Below, one piece after another: positions 1-8,468 of a stretch of 64,000 nucleotides of DNA (positions within the stretch are counted from its first letter, which is position 1; each line of letters starts with the position of its first letter). Origin of the DNA: Aequorivita sp. (GTDB lineage Bacteria > Bacteroidota > Bacteroidia > Flavobacteriales > Flavobacteriaceae); NCBI GenBank assembly GCA_030690315.1, contig JAUYGY010000036.1:186001-250000 (forward strand), written 5' to 3'. Under the pieces are notes generated by a model. The model was not told where the DNA came from and made no database searches. It was given only the letters and a program-made list of their open reading frames with translations. Both the position numbers and the translations under genes were made by a program.

Positions 1-1467
1 CGAGGAACTGCTTTTGTCCTCGGGCACAAACCCCATTTTTTTATACTCGCCAATGCCGTCAAAATAATCAACATTCGCTGTATTTATGGAAGCCTCCAAG
101 GCGTGTTTTTTATCAAAATCGCCCACGTTTTTCGCCACGGCATCTGCAATCACCGACGTAGCGTGATAGCCGATCATACACCAATTCTCATTTGCATAAT
201 GGCTCCAAATAGGCAGCATTTTATGCACACTTTGGTCGTGATGGGCGAGCATGCTTTTTATCATATCGTTGTTGCGTTTGGGCTGAATAATATTAAACAG
301 GGGATGCAGGGCGCGATACGTGTCCCAAAGTGAAAAAATGGTGTAATTCGTAAACCCTTCGGAAGTGTGGATATTTTGGTCAAGACCTCGATATTGTCCG
401 TCAACGTCTTCATAGATTATAGGACTGAGCATCGTGTGGTAAAGTGCGGTATAAAAAGTGATTTTATCCTCGGGCGTGATAGATTTCACTTCAATTTTTG
501 AAAGCTCTTTGTTCCATTTTTGCTGGGTTTCGGCTTTGGTTTTTTCAAAATTCCAATGCGGGATTTCGGCTTTCAAATTTTTCATCGCACCTTCCGTACT
601 GACTGATGAAAGAGCAAACTTTATGGAAATCTTTTCATTTTCTGCAGTGTCAAAATTGAAAAAAGCACGGATTTCCTTTCCCGCCATTTCCGGGAAATTT
701 TCTTCTTCGTTGAATTTTCTATAAAACCCGTTGTATTTGGCTTTGTCGTATTTTTTATGACCGTAACTTTTGAAAGGTTTTGAAAATTCCATCACAAAAT
801 AAACGATGCGTGTTCGCGCCCAGCCGTGCGTTTGCCTATAACCCGTAACGGTTGAATCATTTTCAACACGAACAAATGTCCAAACATTCTTATCATCGTG
901 ACCGTAAACGTTGTAAACCATATCGAGAATAATGTGGGATTCCTCACTTTTTGGAAATGTGTATTGATGAAAACCCACACGGTCACTGGCGGTAAGTTCC
1001 GCCGTAATGTTGTAATCGTCCAATTTCACTTTGTAATATCCGGGCGAAGCGGTTTCATTTTTATGTGATAAAGAAGAAACAAAACCTTTTTCACCATTTT
1101 CGGTTTTCAGCGGATCCAAAACCAATTTTCCAACGGTTGGCATCACTAAAAAATCTCCCAAATCTGAATGTCCCGTTCCGCTGAAATTGGTGTGCGCAAA
1201 CCCGATAATCGTGGAATCTGCATATTGATAACCGGCACAATATTCATAAGTTTTGGTATTATAACTTCCATCAGGTTTATGCATTGTTTGTAAATTCGTC
1301 TGCGGACTCAATTGCACCATCCCAAACGGAGTTGTGGCGCCTGGAAATGTATGCCCCATTCTGTCCGTGCCAATAAATGGATTCACGAATTGGGTGAAAT
1401 CTTTGGTTTGTGCCAATGTATTTATGCAGCTGAAAATTGCTAGCGCGTAAATTATTTTTCTGAACAT
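1..1467 (-). CDS. GH92 family alpha-mannosidase, partial (3' end outside window)
   Basis: The minus frame is open from an ATG at 1467 to the window edge, giving the first 489 residues. It begins with a signal peptide ending near INTLAQ, so the enzyme is exported. The start of the mature protein (FVNPFIGTDRMGHTFPGAT, PFGMVQLSPQT) is the classic N-terminal block of GH92, a family of calcium-dependent exo-acting alpha-mannosidases. Further family blocks are HTNFSGTGHSDLGDF, SLWDTYRALHPL and the WCMIGYHATSVIADA region. The catalytic C-terminal part lies outside the window. A second GH92 gene lies just upstream on the same strand, and the two are clearly paralogous. A role in trimming host- or alga-derived mannose glycans is inferred from the family. 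Confidence 0.93.
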   Translation of the reverse strand, partial: MFRKIIYALAIFSCINTLAQTKDFTQFVNPFIGTDRMGHTFPGATTPFGMVQLSPQTNLQTMHKPDGSYNTKTYEYCAGYQYADSTIIGFAHTNFSGTGHSDLGDFLVMPTVGKLVLDPLKTENGEKGFVSSLSHKNETASPGYYKVKLDDYNITAELTASDRVGFHQYTFPKSEESHIILDMVYNVYGHDDKNVWTFVRVENDSTVTGYRQTHGWARTRIVYFVMEFSKPFKSYGHKKYDKAKYNGFYRKFNEEENFPEMAGKEIRAFFNFDTAENEKISIKFALSSVSTEGAMKNLKAEIPHWNFEKTKAETQQKWNKELSKIEVKSITPEDKITFYTALYHTMLSPIIYEDVDGQYRGLDQNIHTSEGFTNYTIFSLWDTYRALHPLFNIIQPKRNNDMIKSMLAHHDQSVHKMLPIWSHYANENWCMIGYHATSVIADAVAKNVGDFDKKHALEASINTANVDYFDGIGEYKKMGFVPEDKSSSS

Positions 1468-1516
1468 TTTGATTATTTCAATTTAGTCGTGATTCGTGTT
1501 TCCCTTTAGTCGTGTT

Positions 1517-4438
1517 TCAATTTTCAATTTCAATTTCATCCACAAAAAGCCACGCCTTTCCACCGTAACCCAAATGTTCTTTTGGAAGTGCACCGAAGTT
1601 TTTTGCAATGATTTTTATGAATTGCACCTTTTTATTTATTTCGAATTGAATGGTTTTGATACCTGCTTCTTCCGAAGGTTTTTCGGCTTCTATTTTTTGA
1701 AGAGGCAGTTCAATAAAATCTTTTCCATTTTCCGAAACTGCACAGGAAATTTCCGTGGGATAAAATATCCAACTGCGTTGGTCCTGCATAAAATTCACTG
1801 AAACCGTTTTCACTTCTTTTGAAGAGCCCAAATTAACCGTGGCTTTTAAATCTGTATCGTGATACCCCTGCCAAGCGCCGGTTCTAAAATCGATTGCGCC
1901 GTGAACGCCGTCAATTAAGGCATCGTTGCCGCCGCCATTGTATTGGTTTGCATATTCTGTTTCAAGTTTTATGCTGAGGTTTGGGTCTATTTTATAAAAA
2001 TGGGTGGAAAGAATTTCGCTTTTTGATTTGTCTTTTTCCGAATATGTTTTCAGTAAAGTTTCTTCGAAAATAGAAAAAGGTTGATCGTATTTTTTAAATT
2101 CCGAATCGTTTAGAGAATAAAAAATCTGTGTTTTCTGTGAGGCAACTGCGAGCGAAATTTCCGTTTCATTTTTAAAAGCCACATCGCCCTTTGCAATAAA
2201 TGGTGCGGGAATAATTAAATTTTCTTTGATTTCCGTTTTTGGAATTTCGTCATCTTTTGTTGCCCAAGGGGAAGGTTTATCAGTCATTCTGAAAACCAAT
2301 TTTCCGCCGTTTATTATTTCAGAATGTTCAATAAAACTTCTGTTCAACGATTTTCCGTTCAATGTTGCCGAAGCGATGTATTTATTTGTATCCGAAAGAT
2401 TTTCAGCGGAAATTTCAAACTTTTTTCCTCCCGACTTTTCTCGGGACTCTAAATTAATTGTAGCCCTTTCAAACAAAGGCGTCCCGATAATATATTGATT
2501 GCTCGAGGGCGTCACTGGATAAAATCCCATCGCACTGAAAACGTACCACGCGCTCATCTGGCCGCAATCCTCGTTTCCTGAAATTCCGTCGGGGGCGTTT
2601 TGGTACATTTCATTTAAAATTTGGTGGACTTTTTCCTGCGTTTTTGCAGGTTTGTTTACGAAATTATAGAGATAGGCCATGTGGTGGCTCGGCTCGTTTC
2701 CGTGTGCATATTGGCCAATCAGCCCAGTAATATCGGCCTGTTCACGTCCCGAAGTTTCTTGTTTTGCGGTGAAAAGTTTGTCGAGCTGATTTTCAAATTC
2801 AGCTTTTCCACCCATTAAATTTATCAAGCCTGAAATATCCTGCGGCGCGTAAAAACTGTATTGCCACGAATTCGCTTCGGTGTAATTGAAATTCACTTCA
2901 TACGGATCAAAAGGAGCAAACCACGTATTTCTGAAACGGCCGCGCATAAACTTTGTTTCGGGATCGAAAACGTTTTTGTAATTCTGCGCTCTTTCGGAAA
3001 AATAATTATAATCGTCTATTTTTCCCATCGCTTTCGCCATTTGTGCAATCGTCCAATCATCATACGCATATTCCAGCGTTTTTGAAACCGATTCGCTTTC
3101 TTCTTCCACGGGAATAAATCCGAATTCCTTATAACTTTTAAGCCCTAATTTATCTTGCATCGCACTGTGTTTCATTGCTTTCAAAGCTTTTTCCGAGTCA
3201 AAACCGCGAATGCCTTTTAAGTATGCGTCGGCAATAACCGGCACGGCGTGATAGCCAACCATACACCAAGTGTAATTGCCAGCCAATGGCCAAATGGGGA
3301 GAATTCCGCCTTCGTCATATTTTGCCAAAAGCGAATTTATAAAATGTGATGTTCGTTCTTTTTCAATAATGGTGTAAAGCGGATGCGCAGCACGATACGT
3401 ATCCCAAAGGGAAAAAACGGTGTAGTTTTCAAAATCGTTGCTTTTGTGAATCTCCAAATCCATTCCGCGGTAACGCCCATCAACGTCTTGGTAAAGGTTT
3501 GGGGCAAGCATCGTGTGGTAAAGAGAAGTATAAAATATGGTTTTCTCGTTTTGGTTTTCGGTTTTGATTTCGATTTTGCGAAGCTGTTTTTCCCAATCAT
3601 TTTCGGCATCGGTTTTTATTTGCTGAAAAGTTTTGTTGCCAATTTCGGCATCGCGATTTTTCTTTGCACCAGCTTCATCAACGGCTGAGATTGCTACTTT
3701 AATATCCAATTCATTCACTTCGGAAGAATCAAATTCAAAAGCCACTTTTACTGTTTCGCCATCGGTTTTATCATTTAAAAAAGTTGCGTTTTTATAGGGT
3801 CGGGAAAATTCAATATTGAAGAAGAGTCGCTGGACTTTTGCCCACGCGTCGGAATGGCGATGGCCGGAAATTTCTGTTTGGGAAATCACGTTTATTGCCG
3901 AACTCAATACTTTGTCGCGGTGTTCGAGATCAAGAATTACAATCTGTTTTGAATCTTTCGGAAAAATATAATGATGGATTCCGCTTCGTTTTGAAACAGT
4001 CAATTCTACTTCAATATTGGTTTCATCCAAAAGAACTTTGTAATAACCGGGTGAAGCAGTTTCATTTTCGTGTGAAAAATGTGCGCGATAACCTGAACTT
4101 CCATCGGCGCCATTATTAAAATTCACTGTATTCGTTGGCATCAAAAGCACATCGCCATAATCGCTTATGCCCGTTCCGCTTAAATGCGTGTGTGAAAATC
4201 CGTAGATATATTCGTCGCTGTAATGATACCCACTGCAGCCGTCCCAACCCTCCAAACGTGTGTCTGGGCTCAATTGCATCATCCCAAAGGGCATTGTTGC
4301 GCCGGGATAGGTGTGTCCGTGGCCGCCCGTACCGATAAAGGGATTAACAAAAGAAGTCAATTTTTTAGGAGAAGCATTTTCCTGTGAAAAACAGAAAAGG
4401 GAAAAAAGAAAAAAGAATAGAGGAAGTGTTTTTCGCAT
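1517..4438 (-). CDS. GH92 family alpha-mannosidase with C-terminal discoidin-like domain
   Basis: A complete protein of 973 residues. The signal peptide is residues 1-19 (MRKTLPLFFFLFSLFCFSQ). The GH92 domain covers roughly residues 25-710: FVNPFIGTGGHGHTYPGAT, HTHLSGTGISDYGD, SLWDTYRAAHPL, and the catalytic-region blocks HHMAYLYNFVNKPAKTQ and GNEDCGQMSAWYVFSAMGFYP. The tail (about 740-973) looks like a chitobiase-type linker module followed by an F5/8-type C (discoidin-like) domain, as in many Bacteroidota GH92 enzymes. It ends about 50 bases before the neighbouring GH92 start, so the two are probably co-transcribed. Removal of terminal alpha-mannose residues in the periplasm or at the cell surface is inferred from the family; linkage specificity cannot be read from sequence. 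Confidence 0.95.
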   Translation of the reverse strand: MRKTLPLFFFLFSLFCFSQENASPKKLTSFVNPFIGTGGHGHTYPGATMPFGMMQLSPDTRLEGWDGCSGYHYSDEYIYGFSHTHLSGTGISDYGDVLLMPTNTVNFNNGADGSSGYRAHFSHENETASPGYYKVLLDETNIEVELTVSKRSGIHHYIFPKDSKQIVILDLEHRDKVLSSAINVISQTEISGHRHSDAWAKVQRLFFNIEFSRPYKNATFLNDKTDGETVKVAFEFDSSEVNELDIKVAISAVDEAGAKKNRDAEIGNKTFQQIKTDAENDWEKQLRKIEIKTENQNEKTIFYTSLYHTMLAPNLYQDVDGRYRGMDLEIHKSNDFENYTVFSLWDTYRAAHPLYTIIEKERTSHFINSLLAKYDEGGILPIWPLAGNYTWCMVGYHAVPVIADAYLKGIRGFDSEKALKAMKHSAMQDKLGLKSYKEFGFIPVEEESESVSKTLEYAYDDWTIAQMAKAMGKIDDYNYFSERAQNYKNVFDPETKFMRGRFRNTWFAPFDPYEVNFNYTEANSWQYSFYAPQDISGLINLMGGKAEFENQLDKLFTAKQETSGREQADITGLIGQYAHGNEPSHHMAYLYNFVNKPAKTQEKVHQILNEMYQNAPDGISGNEDCGQMSAWYVFSAMGFYPVTPSSNQYIIGTPLFERATINLESREKSGGKKFEISAENLSDTNKYIASATLNGKSLNRSFIEHSEIINGGKLVFRMTDKPSPWATKDDEIPKTEIKENLIIPAPFIAKGDVAFKNETEISLAVASQKTQIFYSLNDSEFKKYDQPFSIFEETLLKTYSEKDKSKSEILSTHFYKIDPNLSIKLETEYANQYNGGGNDALIDGVHGAIDFRTGAWQGYHDTDLKATVNLGSSKEVKTVSVNFMQDQRSWIFYPTEISCAVSENGKDFIELPLQKIEAEKPSEEAGIKTIQFEINKKVQFIKIIAKNFGALPKEHLGYGGKAWLFVDEIEIEN

Positions 4439-4455
4439 TTCAAAAAAATATTTTG

Positions 4456-4463
4456 AAAAGATA
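4456..4463 (-). promoter_or_regulatory. Candidate -7 box for the GH92 pair
   Basis: Read on the minus strand this is TATCTTTT, 7 of 8 matches to the Bacteroidota -7 consensus TAnnTTTG, about 18 bases before the GH92 start at 4438. No convincing -33 TTG was found. Confidence 0.25.
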
Positions 4464-4539
4464 CTAAAACCGTTAAAATAAAGTGAAGGAACATTTCAAT
4501 TTTTTGAAACTTGCTACCTTTAAAAATTCTTTCTACTCT

Positions 4540-5766
4540 ATGCGTTGGTTCATTTTTATTGTCATTTACATTCTTGTTGATATTTATGCCTTTCAGGCTG
4601 TAAAAACACTCACAAAAAGTCCGTGGTTGCACGGATTGTATGTTGTCATTTCGCTGGCTGTTTTGGCCGGATTGATTTATGAACTTTCTTTTTTTGGTTC
4701 TTCAAAAATGATGCAGCCGCCAAAGATGTATTTCTTCGGAATTTTTCTCGCTGTATTTATCCCAAAATTAATCGTGATCCTTTTTATGTTCGGGGAAGAC
4801 ATTACTCGTTTTTTTGTGGGAATATTTATGAAAGTTTCGGGAAGCGAGGAAACAAATTTTATGGCTTCGCGCCGAAAATTTGTGAGCACCATCGCTTTGG
4901 GCATTGCTGCAATTCCTTTTGCTTCGCTTATTTACGGAATGGTTCAAGGCAAATACAATTATAAAGTGCTAAAATATGCGTTGGAGTTTGATGATCTGCC
5001 GGATGAATTTGACGGGTTCACTTTAACGCAGATTAGCGATGTTCACAGCGGAAGCTTCGATAACCATAATAAAGTGGAATATGCCGTAAATCTTATAAAC
5101 GAACAGCAAAGTGACGTTATTCTTTTTACGGGCGATTTGGTTAACAACGTTGCCGAGGAAATGGATGATTGGAAACAGCTTTTTTCAACTTTGAATGCAC
5201 CTCAGGGTGTTTATTCTATTTTGGGAAATCACGATTATGGCGATTATGTAAATTGGGAAAGTGCCACACATAAAGCTGAAAATCTTCAGAAATTGAAAAC
5301 AATTCAAAAGGAAATGGGTTGGGATTTGTTGCTGAATGAAAACCGGTTTTTTGAAAAGAACGGCCAGCGAATAGCTTTGGTGGGGGTAGAAAACTGGGGC
5401 GAAAACGGGTTTAAGCAAGCAGGCGATTTGGATAAAGCTTGTGTGGGAATTTCAGATACCGATTTCAAAATCCTGATGAGCCACGACCCATCACATTGGC
5501 AGGCAAAGGTAAAAGAAGACCCGCGCCATTTTCATTTAACATTGAGTGGGCATACCCACGGAATGCAGTTTGGGATTGAAATTGCGGGCATCATAAAATG
5601 GAGCCCAATAAAATACAGATATAAAAATTGGGCCGGTATTTATGAGGAATTTGGAAGATATATAAATGTGAACCGTGGCTTCGGATTTTTGGGCTATCCG
5701 GGGCGCGTTGGTATCTGGCCAGAAATTTCCGTTATCCAACTTAAAAAAAGACAGAATACCGTATAA
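4540..5766 (+). CDS. Membrane-anchored calcineurin-like metallophosphoesterase
   Basis: The ATG at 4540 (MRWFIFIVIYIL) is preferred over a GTG at 4483, because it begins directly with the first of about four N-terminal hydrophobic segments; this gives 408 residues. After the membrane part comes a metallophosphoesterase domain of the YkuE/YaeI type with its metal ligands in order: ISDVHSGSFDN, FTGDLVNN, LGNHDYGDY, and near the end LSGHTHGMQFG. The family hydrolyses phosphomonoesters or phosphodiesters; relatives such as UDP-diacylglucosamine hydrolase-like proteins act at the membrane. Substrate unknown. It stands alone between the divergent GH92 pair and the thioredoxin-like gene. Confidence 0.9.
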   Translation: MRWFIFIVIYILVDIYAFQAVKTLTKSPWLHGLYVVISLAVLAGLIYELSFFGSSKMMQPPKMYFFGIFLAVFIPKLIVILFMFGEDITRFFVGIFMKVSGSEETNFMASRRKFVSTIALGIAAIPFASLIYGMVQGKYNYKVLKYALEFDDLPDEFDGFTLTQISDVHSGSFDNHNKVEYAVNLINEQQSDVILFTGDLVNNVAEEMDDWKQLFSTLNAPQGVYSILGNHDYGDYVNWESATHKAENLQKLKTIQKEMGWDLLLNENRFFEKNGQRIALVGVENWGENGFKQAGDLDKACVGISDTDFKILMSHDPSHWQAKVKEDPRHFHLTLSGHTHGMQFGIEIAGIIKWSPIKYRYKNWAGIYEEFGRYINVNRGFGFLGYPGRVGIWPEISVIQLKKRQNTV

Positions 5767-5780
5767 TATTCGGGAAATGT

Positions 5781-5788
5781 TATATTTG
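5781..5788 (+). promoter_or_regulatory. -7 promoter box of the thioredoxin-like gene
   Basis: TATATTTG is an exact match to the flavobacterial TAnnTTTG box, 32 bases before the ATG at 5821. No clear -33 TTG is seen. Confidence 0.4.
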
Positions 5789-5820
5789 TATTACAATTGT
5801 TCAAGTAACACTATAGATAG

Positions 5821-6117
5821 ATGTCAAAGTTTGGAGAATTAATTGAAACCCGCATTCCCGTATTGTTGGACTTTTATGCGGAATGGGATGAAGCCTGCAA
5901 AGAGATGCACCCCGTACTTCGCGATGTTGCCGCCGCACTTGGCGATAAAGCTCGCGTAATAAAAATAGACGTTGATAAAAACAAAGAACTTGCCGACGCG
6001 CTTCGGGTAAAAGGACTTCCAACGTTAATGATCTACAAAAATGGCGAAATGAAATGGCGCCAAAGCGGAGAACAGGATGCCAACACACTCATTGGTCTTG
6101 TAAATGAATACGTTTAA
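5821..6117 (+). CDS. Thioredoxin-fold protein with non-canonical active site
   Basis: A protein of 98 residues, about the length of a minimal thioredoxin, with no signal peptide, so cytoplasmic. The fold is recognisable: LLDFYAEW, then the active-site position, VIKIDVDKN, and the cis-proline segment GLPTLMIYKNGE. Where thioredoxins have WCGPC, this protein reads W-D-E-A-C (residues 22-26), so only the second cysteine (Cys26) remains. A dithiol-disulfide exchange cycle is therefore unlikely; a monothiol, chaperone or binding role is possible. It appears monocistronic, behind its own promoter box. Confidence 0.88.
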   Translation: MSKFGELIETRIPVLLDFYAEWDEACKEMHPVLRDVAAALGDKARVIKIDVDKNKELADALRVKGLPTLMIYKNGEMKWRQSGEQDANTLIGLVNEYV

Positions 6118-6250
6118 ATCTTTCTAAACCCATTTTCGCTTTTTAAATACCTAATTGTAATTAGCAAATAGGAGAAGTATTTTATTTCCAATTCCTTACA
6201 AAAGTTAATTTTATAGCATATTCAACGAAAGGAAAGATTTATCTGACAAA

Positions 6251-6265
6251 ATTCACTATGTTTGT
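6251..6265 (+). promoter_or_regulatory. -7 promoter box of the secreted surface protein
   Basis: TATGTTTG (6257-6264) is an exact TAnnTTTG match. It contains the upstream in-frame ATG at 6258, which argues that this ATG is promoter rather than start codon and that translation begins at 6297. Confidence 0.4.
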
Positions 6266-6296
6266 CCGAAAAACTTTACTTAATCCCCAAACTGCT

Positions 6297-7766
6297 ATGA
6301 AATTTTTCTACACGAGTTCTTGTGGTTTCACAAGAGTACTATTTTTATTTATCTTATTTTTTACAACTATCTCGCAAGCCCAAGTGGGTATTGGAAATAC
6401 CAATCCCAATGCCTCGTCAATGTTGGATATAACCTCTACTGAAAAAGGGTTTTTGGCACCAAGAATGACAACGGCACAGCGCACAGCAATTACTACACCT
6501 GCGAATAGTCTTTTGGTTTATGATACAGATCTTAAATCATTTTATTATTATGACCTTACTTCCACTTCGTGGGTTAAAATAAATTCAGCCACCAATCAAA
6601 GAAACAATTATAAGCTTGTAAAATCTGTCACTGATTTAGAGCCTGAACTTGCGGCTGGAGGCGGAGCTAAGTATATGCTTACTTCTAATACTTACTACGA
6701 AATAAACGGATTAATAGCACTTGCTGCCCCCATAGATTTAAATAATGCATATATTTCCGGCCTTGATGCAAACGAGGATATCCTTTTTAGAGCTACTGGC
6801 CCTGTATTTCAGGGAGCAACCGGCGGTGGTATTCGTAATGTTACACTAACGGGCGGTGGGAGCGCCTTTAATATAACTGGTGGAACATCTTTATTAATCC
6901 AAAACACTGTTGTGGCAAATTTCGCCAGTGTGGGCACAATTTCAAATGTGAGTCTTTATTTTGGAAATATAGTTCAATTTGTTGGTAATACTACGGGTAT
7001 AATTTATACCAATATTGGAAAACTACTTTTAAGTAATCAAGCTTGGTTCGCAACAAATAATGGAATCTTTGAAACCTTTACAGGTACATTTGAGTTGATT
7101 GAAAAAGTGAGTGGATTCAGCAATGTTGATGCAGCAGACGTTGCCATTGATGTTAGTTCAAACCCATCAGTTGGCGATGGTGTTTTATTTAGCACAGTCT
7201 TTTCAGGAACAACCACAGCACCCGGTGGGTATATAAAGAGATATACAACAGGTTCTTACAATGGTTATAATTTTACAAATGCTTGGTCTGTAAATTGCCC
7301 AGGGATTCCTAGGGAATCTAACAATGAAGCTACTTCTAATTTTTATTTCAACGGAGATTTAACAACAGGTTTTGTCCAGACAATTTCAAACGGAACTCCT
7401 GTAAAAATTCAAGGCGATGGGACTTTTAATGCCACTAATTTATTTCGATTTACTGCTACCGGAGGAAACCGATTGCAATACGTTGGGAATAAAACACGTA
7501 CTTTTCAAATTACGGGCTCTTTATCTGTCCGGGTCACAAACGCTGTAGGCAATTTTTATGCATTTGTAATTGCAAAAAACGGAACGGTCATTACTGAGTC
7601 AAATGCAATAATTTATATCGCAAGTGATGCCCAGATACAAAATATTGCCATGAATGTGGCGGTCTCTATGAATGAAAATGAATATATAGAAGTATACGTG
7701 GCAAGACTTACTGGTTCAGGGAATGATACGTTGGTAGTATTTTCCGAAAACCTGAGTATTAAATAA
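6297..7766 (+). CDS. Secreted flavobacterial surface protein with 'VGIGNTNP' head
   Basis: The start is taken at ATG 6297, because the alternative ATG 6258 lies inside a promoter box; this gives 489 residues. A hydrophobic stretch ends at ISQAQ, a signal peptidase I site. The mature protein begins VGIGNTNPNASSMLDITST followed by KGFLAPRMTTAQRTAI, a header shared by many Bacteroidota exported proteins that resemble phage tail-fibre heads. The body is rich in G, N, T and aromatic residues and looks like beta-structure, perhaps a beta-helix followed by a C-terminal jelly-roll-like domain (about residues 365-489). No enzymatic motif and no recognisable T9SS sorting domain were seen. Function unknown; a surface structural or adhesive role is a guess. 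Confidence 0.8.
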   Translation: MKFFYTSSCGFTRVLFLFILFFTTISQAQVGIGNTNPNASSMLDITSTEKGFLAPRMTTAQRTAITTPANSLLVYDTDLKSFYYYDLTSTSWVKINSATNQRNNYKLVKSVTDLEPELAAGGGAKYMLTSNTYYEINGLIALAAPIDLNNAYISGLDANEDILFRATGPVFQGATGGGIRNVTLTGGGSAFNITGGTSLLIQNTVVANFASVGTISNVSLYFGNIVQFVGNTTGIIYTNIGKLLLSNQAWFATNNGIFETFTGTFELIEKVSGFSNVDAADVAIDVSSNPSVGDGVLFSTVFSGTTTAPGGYIKRYTTGSYNGYNFTNAWSVNCPGIPRESNNEATSNFYFNGDLTTGFVQTISNGTPVKIQGDGTFNATNLFRFTATGGNRLQYVGNKTRTFQITGSLSVRVTNAVGNFYAFVIAKNGTVITESNAIIYIASDAQIQNIAMNVAVSMNENEYIEVYVARLTGSGNDTLVVFSENLSIK

Positions 7767-7770
7767 GTAT

Positions 7771-8466
7771 TTAAATTGCTTTACAAGATAAATTTATATC
7801 GCAAATTATTTCCAAAACCTTCGGCAAAACATACCGAAGGTTTTTTTCTGCCTTTAAGCTATCGTGAAATACAACCACGTTTCCGGGCTTTATGTTTTTC
7901 AATACATTTTGAAGGCATTTTTCTTCGGAAATAGTTGTGTCAAAATCGTAACTTAAAATATCCCACATTACAATTTCAAAACCTTTTTTCTGAAGGATGT
8001 TGCTCTGCTTGGAAGTGATCTTGCCATACGGCGGACGGAAAAGATTAACGATCAACGATTGATGATTAACGATTTTTGAATTGTCAATCATTCGGCTCCC
8101 CTCTTCCGTCATCTGACTTCCGTCCTCCATCATCTGCCTTCCAGCTTTTTCCACATTCTCCACATATTCTGAAGCTTTGGTTTGCCACCCATTCAAATGA
8201 TTGAAAGTGTGGTTGCCTACGGAATGCCCTTCGGCAAGAATTCTCCTAAAAATTTCGGGATGTTTTTTAATGTTTTCGCCTATGCAGAAAAAGGTAGCTT
8301 TTGCATTGTATTTTTTCAACTCGTCCAAAACCCAAGGCGTTACTTCCGGAATGGGGCCGTCATCAAATGTTAGATAAATGGCATCTTCTTTTCGTGAAAA
8401 AGCCCAAACTCGCTCAGGGTATAACCGCTGAATGAATCTGGGCATCTTTACTAAATTGAATTTCAA
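7771..8466 (-). CDS. Polysaccharide deacetylase (NodB) family protein
   Basis: A protein of 231 residues with no obvious signal peptide. NodB motifs are present in order: LTFDDGPIPEVTP (about residues 32-44, catalytic base and metal Asp), HSVGNHTFNH (81-90, metal His ligands) and LFRPPYGKI (142-150), with a late VVFHDS motif. The family removes N- or O-acetyl groups from sugars or peptidoglycan with a divalent metal. Residues about 109-141 look like an inserted translated repeat that the other deacetylase in this window lacks. The gene starts 2 bases after the DUF2723 stop, so the two form an operon. The substrate is unknown; a link to surface glycans is inferred from the neighbour. Confidence 0.9.
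   Translation of the reverse strand: MKFNLVKMPRFIQRLYPERVWAFSRKEDAIYLTFDDGPIPEVTPWVLDELKKYNAKATFFCIGENIKKHPEIFRRILAEGHSVGNHTFNHLNGWQTKASEYVENVEKAGRQMMEDGSQMTEEGSRMIDNSKIVNHQSLIVNLFRPPYGKITSKQSNILQKKGFEIVMWDILSYDFDTTISEEKCLQNVLKNIKPGNVVVFHDSLKAEKNLRYVLPKVLEIICDINLSCKAI
7814..7847 (+). terminator. Rho-independent terminator inside the convergent deacetylase gene
   Basis: An 11-bp perfect stem (AAAACCTTCGG / CCGAAGGTTTT) with a 9-base loop is followed by a T run on the plus strand. It lies 48 bases after the stop of the surface-protein gene, within the last codons of the oppositely oriented deacetylase gene. Confidence 0.7.
8044..8142 (-). repeat. In-frame repeat insertion within the deacetylase gene
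   Basis: On the plus strand 8045-8069 is an imperfect palindrome beginning and ending TTAA. Next to it (8102-8142) are reiterated CTTCCGTC / CATCTG / CTTCC words. Such arrays usually lie between genes in this phylum; here the reading frame passes through and encodes a low-complexity segment (MMEDGSQMTEEGSRMIDN) between two conserved NodB motifs. Confidence 0.55.
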
Positions 8467-8468
8467 TT

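Noticed and set aside
1496..4338. Several short plus-strand reading frames across the GH92 genes
   Set aside because: They are antisense shadows of the GH92 coding sequence with no family resemblance.
4483..4539. GTG start 4483 for the phosphoesterase
   Set aside because: ATG 4540 begins right at the first membrane helix; the GTG adds only a non-hydrophobic tail.
6258..6296. Longer N-terminus for the surface protein from ATG 6258
   Set aside because: That ATG lies within an exact -7 promoter box, and starting at 6297 gives a better signal peptide position.
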